The notes under the pieces are model-generated. The model made no database searches, was not told the origin of the DNA, and saw only the letters and a list, made by a program, of their open reading frames with translations. The position numbers and the translations under genes were made by a program. Shown here in pieces: positions 55,855 through 64,000 of a stretch of DNA of 64,000 nt; position 1 is the first letter of the stretch; each line of letters begins with the position of its first letter. The DNA comes from Sphagnum magellanicum (lineage: Eukaryota > Streptophyta > Sphagnopsida > Sphagnales > Sphagnaceae). The DNA lies in NCBI GenBank assembly GCA_021904315.1, contig CM038908.1, forward strand, positions 10,188,501 through 10,252,500, in the 5' to 3' direction.

Positions 55855-57717
55855 ATGGTATGCACTTCGACTTCCTTATGCATCGATTCTGGCTTCCGCT
55901 CTGCTGTGTTTTGTTCTGTTTCTCTTCTTTTTCTCTCTTTCTAGTTCACAGATTTGTGTTTGATTGGTTTCAGTTAAATCGGTGTTCCTCTTTCGTTTAG
56001 GGTTTCGGGAGCTCATGTGGGCGCTGCGTATTGCTTGTGTTATTTTTTTTCCTTTGGTTTTTGGGAAACGCCTGGCGAATCTTGATTTGACAGAGGCTGG
56101 TCCGTGCTTTTGTTCAGTCGTGGAATGTCGTGTTTTCTCGTTGGAATGGCTAGCAAATCTGTAATATTGTAGAAAGACTGACGGAGGGCAGTGCCACAGG
56201 TGAAGTACGCGCGTGAACCTGACAATCCCACAAAGGGTAAGCATTGCACTCTTTGAATCGTGTTTTTATTCATTTTGCTGCGAATATGAAGCGGGCAGGT
56301 TCTTTTGGGTTTTGGATTGATTCGAAGAAGCATGCGCTTTTTTTGTCGTCTTTAGGGTTTTGGATTGGCTAGATGAAGCATGTGCTTTATTTGTGGTCTT
56401 TTCTGGTTGAGTTTCTCTTGAAGAAGTGATCCGCCAATGTGCATCTTGATGCCAGCTTGATCTGTGTTTATCTTCCATGTGCAGCATGCAAGGCCAGAGG
56501 ATCGGACTTGCGTGTGCACTTCAAGGTGTGGACTATTCACAACCCTTGTTGGTAGCTCAATGATTTGGCTGACTTGTGACATGTGCACACATCTCTGTTG
56601 TTGGATTTGCTTTTTGTTTATGGCTAACTCCGGAGTCCTTGTGCAAATCAGAATACCAGAGAAGCAGCGCAGGCCATTAAGCACCTCGAGTTATCAAAGG
56701 CCAAGAGGTACTTGGAGGATGTGCTTGGACACAAACAAGCTATTCCCTTCCGTAGGTTTTGTGGTGGGGTTGGCCGCACTGCACAAGCTAAGTCACGGCA
56801 GTCTAATGGACAGGGACGGTGGCCAGTGAAGTCAGTCACGTTTCTGCTTGGCTTGTTGAAGAATGCAGAGAGCAATGCTGAGGTATTGTCTCTGTTGCCC
56901 TGAATATTTTCTGTTCATTGTTCATAATTGTGGTGCATGATATGATGTTCATTATCTTCCTAGTCATTGTCTGCTGTCATTTGGAGTGGGAGAAAAGGTG
57001 TATACACAATTGCACCTTGTTGGGCAACCTGTTCAGCTGACAAGTTTCTGGCTGCAGGTGAAAGGCCTTGATGTAGACACCCTCTTCATCTCTCACATTC
57101 AGGTCAACAAGGCACAAAAACAGCGGCGCCGGACATACCGTGCACATGGGAGAATCAACCGTATGTCCTCTTTAAGCCCTTTTTTGTGGGTTGGTTTTGG
57201 TGCAAGGCAATGTCTTTTGGGTGATACTGTATCTCCTCGCAGATCTTGCAGGTAGTGAATTTCATAATAGTGGTCTACTGTTGAGGACATGCAGATTTTG
57301 TGGTAGGAATCCTAGTTGATTGCAATTTGGATCTTTTGGTTGAAGCAAATGGTACTGGTGGTGTTTCTGGTATTTTACAGCCTACATGTCATCTCCATGC
57401 CATATTGAGCTTACTCTCTCAGAGAAGGAGGTGGCTGTCAAGAAAGAGGTGAGGGTTTTGACTTGTTTTCATCTTCATAGAAGTTATCATTAGATAACTT
57501 TGGAATCTATTGTACTTTTTAATTGTAATCAAAGGTTTGACATGGTTGGTAGTTATTGCACTTGCACTCTCTGCCTTGTTGGACAAGTATTGCTGCATTG
57601 GTGAAATAACACTTCGATAATGTTGAATACTGCTTGCAGGTTGAAGCACAAATAGCTCCCCGGAGGCCCCGCAAACAACAGGCTCGGTTGCGTAGTGGTG
57701 TCACATCTACTGCATAG
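55855..57717 (+). CDS. RPL17: 60S ribosomal protein uL22 (RPL17)
   Basis: Seven exons with matching phases: 55855-55857, 56200-56236, 56485-56525, 56652-56882, 57058-57160, 57381-57448, 57640-57717; 186 residues. The first coding exon is the ATG alone. The protein follows plant RPL17 almost residue by residue: '[20 protein letters not shown]', '[17 protein letters not shown]', '[20 protein letters not shown]', '[20 protein letters not shown]', '[20 protein letters not shown]'. uL22 lines the nascent-peptide exit tunnel of the large ribosomal subunit. The C-terminal tail is basic and slightly longer than in Arabidopsis. Introns of 126 to 342 bp all have GT..AG borders. A telo-box-like motif sits about 90 bp upstream. 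Expected to be strongly expressed in dividing cells. Confidence 0.96.
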
Positions 57718-59125
57718 ACTGTAGCACTCTGGTGCTTGCTTGTCAATGGGTTGACAGATTTTGACAATCTCAGAACATTTCCAAGTTTGGGCATATGCTG
57801 CCCAGTTTGTATGCAGCATTCTGTGAGGATGAAATTCTGTTCTTTACATTTGAGATATTATTTTGTTGTTGACAAGTTCTTGGTTTTCTTTTTAAGGTTG
57901 AACAAACTTTTGGTTGAAAGTGTGTGTTTGAGAAGACTCTCATGTCTAGGGTCCATGAGCAAGGAGACAGTAATGTCACAGAATTACATTCAACCACACA
58001 AGGATGTGGAGGTCTATAGATCTGCAACATTTTGCCCAATTAAGTTGTGGAAACCATTTTGTTTGTATGAGTATTCAGAAAGTTCATTCCAGGTCTTCAG
58101 TGGACTTTATTTTTGGTTTGGTGGATTTCATGCTTTGTTTTGAGATTTTGACATCACTTTCTGCTGAGTCTATAGCAACATGAATAGCAACATGTTGTGC
58201 ATGATGTGGTGGCCAGTGATGACTTTAATCTTACCTACATTGTCTGAATGATGTGATGTCATCACCTTTTTGTGCTTCTGAGGCCACCATGTTTTGTATG
58301 TTATTCTTTGAAAGATTTTGAAGATGTTGACATCAGTGACTGATGCTTGCTGATTTTGCTGATTTTGTTCAGAATTCCATAGTCTTATGGTTGACCTCCA
58401 CTCAATACTGAAGGCAATGATGATTAAGTTACCTATTTTGTGAAGAGGTTTATCCTCAGGGATCAGAAATATTTTGAATGAGCCTTCTGAAGTTGGAGAT
58501 ATAAGTTGCAGCTTCCTGATGATTTGACTTGTCATGACTATTATTAGATTCTAGTTTCATGGCTCTTGATCTCTAACACAACACTATTTTGAGTCTTCCA
58601 GCATGTTTTGTGACATCTGTGTTCTGACTCATGTGGGATTTGAAAACAACTTTCATATGAGGAGCTGTGCGTCTTGACCAATTAGTTGCCTCACTTCTAC
58701 CAGTTTCAGTTTTGGAGGTAATCATGGTCCTAATCATAATCCTGGAAGTAAGTTGAATGCATGTTTAAGGTATACCTTGGTTGCTCTGTTCTGATGAATT
58801 ATTTTCTTTTGAATTTCCTCAATGTATAGAAGGTAATTAGTAGCAAATTGTGCCTTTTTTCTGATGGGCATTTTCAGGGATTTTCACATCTGTGAGGACT
58901 ATGTACATTGAAATGTGAGTAGCAAAAATGTTTATTGGTGGTTGTGGTCCAGCTTTTGGGGATATGCAAGTTTATCCGTGTCAGGTCTAGGTCATGCATT
59001 TATTTCTTGGACATCATCTTTTAAGTTTGAAACCTTTTGACCATTACTTCTTTCTCTCTTTTCAGTGCTTCTCGAGTTCTGCCTGGATGCTGATGAAAGT
59101 GTCATGTTCTCTGAGTTCATGTAGT

Positions 59126-59355
59126 TTGCCAATGGGTTGATGATATGTTTTGCAGACTCCAGTATGATGACCAAAATACAGACTACAATTATCTGACCAT
59201 TGGCAAACACAGGTTCTTTTCATGTCATTTGGGGGAGTATTTGTTTGTGGTGGAGTTTGCAAATTGTGCAAGCCAATGGATGATGATATGGTTGTCAGAT
59301 CTCATTATGGTGACTAAACTACAGACTACAATTATCTGACCATTGGCTGGCATTG
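59126..59355. repeat. Two tandem short inverted-repeat units
   Basis: Unit 1 (59126-59206) runs from 'tttgccaatgg' to 'ccattggcaaa'. Unit 2 (about 59268-59352) runs from 'aagccaatgg' to 'ccattggctgg'. Both share 'cagactacaattatctgacc' near the right end. Each is about 80 bp, the size of a tiny MITE. Confidence 0.75.
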
Positions 59356-60607
59356 ACATTCTTTGATTGTGTTCTGTTGTGTTGTGATCTGCAAAAATGA
59401 AAGTTGACTGATATGATTTGTTTTGTAGACAGGACTTAGTTGTGTTGAATGGAAAACAAACCATAATCAATGGTAGTGTGAAGTAGCGCAGAGCCCAAGT
59501 GAAATTTGACTGATGCGATTTGGTTTGTAGAATGGAGGATTGAATTGTTTCTGACAGTTGTTAAGTCCTGTGTTTTCAGTATAATGGAAGGTTTGTTTTG
59601 TCCTGAGACATCTCTTGCAGTCCATGCACAACTGTTGAGGGTAGCATTTACAAAGTCCAGACTATATTAGAGGTAGAGATTTAGATTAAATTCATACTTT
59701 CCCAAACTTTCCCAATGTTCTGTTCTTCAGTAACTCTGTGGATAGGGCAGTGGACTTTCTTTATTGGTCTAGGGAACAAAGGCAACAAGAAGATGAAACT
59801 GTGTAGGGGAAGAGAGCATACTTTCTCTTGGATGGCCTGAAAATGTGTGGTAAGTTCCAATCTCAGTCAGTCTTTTAGGTGCAGAATTTGCTGGGACGAG
59901 TAACGGAAAACATTATGGTTAAGGAATGATGATCACGTCAGAATTCCATTTTCATGTTAGTGCATTCTTTTATGATACATGTGCTTGACTTGAGGGTGTC
60001 TTGTCAGCCTTTTTCTTACTTTCTAATCCAAGAGGATGATTTTATTAAGCACTTGAATCAATATCATTTCTGGGGGAGATTTGATGATCAGAATTTCATG
60101 TAGTGTAATGGTATATTTGCAGTTGATCTGTGTGCAAGGCTATAGTGGGATCTGAGATTGGATTGTTGGATGTTCAATTTTGGAACTGACCCCAATTTAC
60201 TTGTATGTCATGTCTTCTTCACAAAGTAGAATCCCAGAGTAGTGATGCCAGCAACTATGTGGTGGTTCCAGTTTTTGATGAGAACTAATTTGAGCTAATT
60301 TATGTAATTTACTAAAACCTCAAGTTCTGGCTTTTGGAGAGAACATGATTCTACTAAGTTTTAGTTTGATACAACCTCTGGTGTCCTGGTTTTAGTTACT
60401 TGCAAGTCTAGTGGAACTTCTGATTCCGGTTTCATTTTCTTTTTTGAAAAACTGGTGGAACCTTTTTTTTCATTTTCTTAACCTCTTTTCACATTCTAAA
60501 CATTAAATTTCTGCCTCTGGAAAAAATTTCATGCCTTTTCATACCCATTCCATTGGTGGGTTGCTTAAAGGACTGAGCCAGTTATTGAGGACTGAGCCAG
60601 TTCCATT

Positions 60608-60650
60608 AAATATGACCCCTAAATTTAGGGAATATTTAGGGGTCATATTT
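60608..60650. repeat. Perfect 17-bp inverted repeat
   Basis: 'aaatatgacccctaaat' (60608-60624) and 'atttaggggtcatattt' (60634-60650) are exact reverse complements with a 9-nt spacer. Confidence 0.95.
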
Positions 60651-60819
60651 TTAAGGTGTGGTATGTTATTAGTGATGGAAATATGAGATTCACTTGAAGG
60701 TTATGGCAAAAGTTGCACCATCTTTTGGGTATTCAATTTGAACCCCATACCATCTGTAGACGTATGGGCAAATTCTTGAAGACATTGTGCAAATAAGTAA
60801 GCCCCCAACTCAAGATTAT

Positions 60820-61265
60820 TAGGAGGATGACTTACCTATGGTTGAATTTGTTCACAATAGGCAATAGTCTTCATAGACTACTATATTCAAGTTAAACTAT
60901 GGTTGACATCCTTGAACACCTATCAACAAGAAAATTAACGGGTCTCAAGTCTTGGTTGTGAAGGATTTCAATTTCTCAATTATTCATGTTATGAGTATGA
61001 TTAGAAGACATTTGTTGTTACCACAACAAAGGAAAAAGTTCTACGTTGACACATAATTGTGTGATGTCATTTGATGTGGGGTTCAGAGAATTTCTAAGCG
61101 CTTCCAACATGAATTGAAGAGTCTCTAGTGCTAAGAAGTTGCATCCTAGATGGATTGGTCCAATTAAGAAAATGGTTAGGGTAGGTGTCACAGCATACAA
61201 ACTACAATTGTCAAAAAACATGGAAATCTGTGGAGGAATATTTTTTCATGCATAGATTGATGAAT
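60820..61265 (+). pseudogene. Ty3/gypsy integrase C-terminal remnant
   Basis: 'LPMVEFVHNRQ' and 'FKLNYG' near 60830-60900 match the end of a gypsy integrase core. 'KLHPRWIGPIKKMVRVGVTA' followed by 'YKLQLSKNME' near 61135-61220 matches the GPY/F module and the Tyr-Lys-Leu strand after it. Frameshifts and stops are numerous. It is a different, older element than the one at 41-50 kb, and no PHD finger follows it. Confidence 0.65.
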
Positions 61266-64000
61266 GATAATTATGGATGAAACATTTTCATGAATTAAAA
61301 AAATAGATGAAAAAATAAGTGGATGAAAATTTAAAATGGAAGAGCAAAAAAAAATGGATGAACATAATCTATTTGCAACCAAAAGTTATGTGCCACCTAA
61401 ACTATACTTCTTCACAACCAAAAGGTTTGTGTCAATAGAAATATGACATGTTCATTTCCAAGAGGTATGTTCTCATTGGGAATTGAAATAATATAAGTTC
61501 ACACGTTCTCAAAATCATTTCACATCTTTTTTATTTGAATTTAGTCTATTAAACCTCTTACATCTAGATCATTCTTTCCATTTGAAGAAGAAAATTGTAT
61601 TTTTTACCCCATCTCCATTCAAATTTACTATCTTCAACTTTTTTTACGATTACCATCCATTTGCAATTGTTACACATCTATTTTACAATGGCCAAACTAA
61701 AATTTATAGGAATGGTCACACCAAACATTTTGAAAACTATGATTGAATACATATTAATTTCAAGCATGTTAAATAAAATATGCAAAATGACAATAAGACT
61801 TTTAGAATATCTAAAAGTTTCAACTTTGTTGGACCCTTTAAAGAATTTGTTAGAAATCAAAACATGGGGAACAAAATGGTAAGAGCAAATTGACAAAACA
61901 ATTGAATGGGCAGTATGGTGATGGGTGAATGCAAAAATTAACAAAAAAAAAGTCTTGCATTGTTCAAAGAAATTATAAACATATTGAAGGAGGATATGGA
62001 AGACTATCACTACACGATGTTTACACATGCCATGGAATTCTTTCAAGAACACACAAATTTTTAAAAACCAATTCTAGAACATTTTTTCACAAGTATATTA
62101 CAAGATTTGTCAATCAAAGTATTTGTTTCTCTTGACAACCTCTTATCAACAAAATTTATGAAACCTAGTAGATGACTTTATGCAACTCTAAACAAGCGAG
62201 CCTGGGTGCCACAAGATTTAAAGAACAAAGTGTTAAAACAACCCATGAATCGCCAGATGATAGGCCTTGCATTGAAACCACGAGATGTCTACAATAATAT
62301 TTTTTTTAAATCCCAACAATTGATGAAAAAATCAAAATACCATTCTTTGCAATAATTTTTGATTCATTAAACGTTTTGATATGAATTAGGGCTGAAATTG
62401 AAAAAAAAGATTTTACTTCCTAAAAAATCCAAGAAATCTTGAAAAAAAATTAATTTTTAAACATCCAAAGAATTCTAATATCTAGACTAAAGGATTGTAT
62501 CCTCCAACCCAATTCATGTTCCATTTTTGAAGCCTTATAAGGCTAGCAGCAATATAAAGCCTCTACTTCGATCAATCCTAAAAGAAGACGGAATTAGTTG
62601 ATATGCTTCATGTGACTGGAGGACTTGGTTCTTAGTGGTTCACTTTCCTCTTGGTGACCTACCTTTTTTGGGCTATTTGCTTTGGACTTTGGTGCTTGCC
62701 CCTTGTTTTTTTTTCTTTCCCTTTCTTGGGTGCTTTCTTTTCATAAAGTTTGGCAGGGTTTCATCACATGGAATTCACTTTGAAATGGAATAGGTATTAT
62801 AGCACAAACTTTAAAGAAACTCGTTTTAGACACATGAAATTCTACCTCATGAAATGGTTTGGTTATGAACTTGAACATAATTATTGGAAATTTGAAAAGA
62901 ATTTGAATTCAAAAAATTTCAAAGAACATTGGAACATCAAAGCATGTTTTAATGAACAACTATGTTGTCATGGTGTTGGACATGAGGATCTCTATAATAT
63001 CCCATCCAAAAGGAAGAGGCTTAACATGTCATATAAATGATTAAATCAAGTTCTGCTTTTTTTATGAGTTCTTCTTGAATTGTTGACCACAAGCATTCAA
63101 AACTACAAGGAGAGGTGTGTAATAATTTTACGTAAGTTACTATTATTAGTAATAAAAATCTATGCTACATGCACAAATAACTTTTAAACAAATGAGATAA
63201 TTTAGTTAAGATTAATTAACTACCTCATAACATGTGATGTTCACCTTGCTTGCCATGGAAGTAACATTTGCATGGATGATGAACTTATGCATGAAATATT
63301 AGGGAAAGTAACATTTTTATGTGTAGTCACACTAATAGGAGCTGCAAGTGGAATTGGCATTTTAAAGTTGTAAAATGAGTTATAAATGAATTGATTTTTT
63401 TTAAATGGCATATTTTGAACAAATTTTAACACAAATCTTAGTATAATAGTACAATATATATATAAATATATTTAAAACATTCCACGAATAAATAGTCACC
63501 AAGAGGTGATCATGACTCCTTTTATCATGTTTGCAACCCTCTACATTTTGAATTTAGATGTTCACCTCTTAATTAGGAACTTAGGGGTGGATTAACAAGA
63601 TGGTAGCAACTTGTATGACCTTCAAGATGGGTGGAAAACTCACAATAAATTGATGTTTTATTCATTTTTATTTTGTTTTGTCAACATGATTCAACAATAA
63701 TTATTTTTCACACTTTTACATGATAACAAAGTTTGATTCTTTTTTTTTTTGTAGTTAATGTTTTTGGTCATTGTAAAAAATTATGAATTTCTAATCCATC
63801 ACTTACTATAACCAGTCCCAATCTATGAACATCATCTTAGTAAGCAAGCCCACCATTTTCTAAATAATCACTTAGATAGGCAAGGTAGGCTCCTTTTGTC
63901 TTGTTTGCACCTTAATGTCCATTTTGTGTGTCTTTAGCTATTGTGATGATCAGGGTGAACAATTTTGAATGCCTTCCATGAGATATTTTCCTTGATTTCT
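61266..64000. other. AT-rich DNA with unidentified decayed sequence
   Basis: Several stretches (61860-62290 and 62750-63040, plus strand) look like decayed coding sequence because they keep low stop density in shifting frames. I could not match them to a family. The 62750-63040 frame (96 codons) has no known motif. No gene is called. Confidence 0.35.

Larger units (their letters stand above)
57718..60815. other. Intergenic region after RPL17
   Basis: The first few hundred bases probably include the RPL17 3' UTR. The rest shows no coding motif despite several short frames. Two small hairpin units (59.13-59.36 kb) and a perfect palindrome (60.61 kb) are listed separately. 'gactgagccagtt' is duplicated at 60572 and 60590. 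Confidence 0.45.

Noticed and set aside
55463..56000. Frames of 93-129 codons around the RPL17 start
   Set aside because: Promoter, 5' UTR and intron 1 of RPL17; the exon structure of the ribosomal protein gene explains the region.
1..64000. tRNA, rRNA or snRNA genes
   Set aside because: I looked for box A/B-like and cloverleaf patterns and conserved rRNA strings and saw none, but a covariance-model scan would be needed to exclude them.

Overview
The window looks like nuclear DNA of a land plant. It holds four intron-containing genes of plant type set in AT-rich DNA full of decayed transposons. Introns are short (about 85 bp to 1 kb) with GT..AG borders. I cannot fix the species. A DNMT3-like reading frame inside a retrotransposon and a FIST-domain gene make a seed-free plant (moss, lycophyte or fern) more likely than a flowering plant, but that is inference.

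Layout. 1-9.8 kb is transposon territory: a hAT transposase relic (- strand, 3.3-4.8 kb), a GC-rich island (5.6-6.4 kb), and a PIF/Harbinger relic with two convergent genes (6.6-8.65 kb). 11.0-17.1 kb is a complete ten-exon RPAP1/MINIYO gene (- strand). 17.4-18.3 kb is a non-autonomous element with long inverted ends. 18.3-22.5 kb is repeats. 22.5-28.5 kb is a gene (- strand) in which a FIST sensory domain runs in matching splice phase into a LON substrate-binding domain. 29.1-31.4 kb is a second PIF/Harbinger relic, the mirror image of the first. 32.3-34.4 kb is a complete six-exon Elongin A gene (- strand). 35-41 kb is repeats, foldback elements and a hAT relic.

41.1-49.9 kb is a Ty3/gypsy retrotransposon and the most unusual object here. 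Between its protease and reverse transcriptase it carries a C5-cytosine DNA methyltransferase domain of DNMT3-like layout, and its integrase ends in a C4HC3 PHD finger. This copy is dead, but most of its length still reads in one frame.

52.1-53.1 kb is a two-exon germin-like protein gene (+), 54.3-55.4 kb a third hAT relic, and 55.9-57.7 kb a complete seven-exon gene for ribosomal protein uL22 (RPL17, +). 57.7-64 kb is intergenic, with small hairpin repeats and a gypsy integrase remnant.

The host genes do not form an operon-like unit. RPAP1/MINIYO and Elongin A both serve RNA polymerase II, RPL17 is a ribosome protein, the germin-like protein is a secreted cupin, and the FIST-LON protein is probably organellar. 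The transposons share a theme of DNA-methylation and chromatin interplay through the gypsy element.
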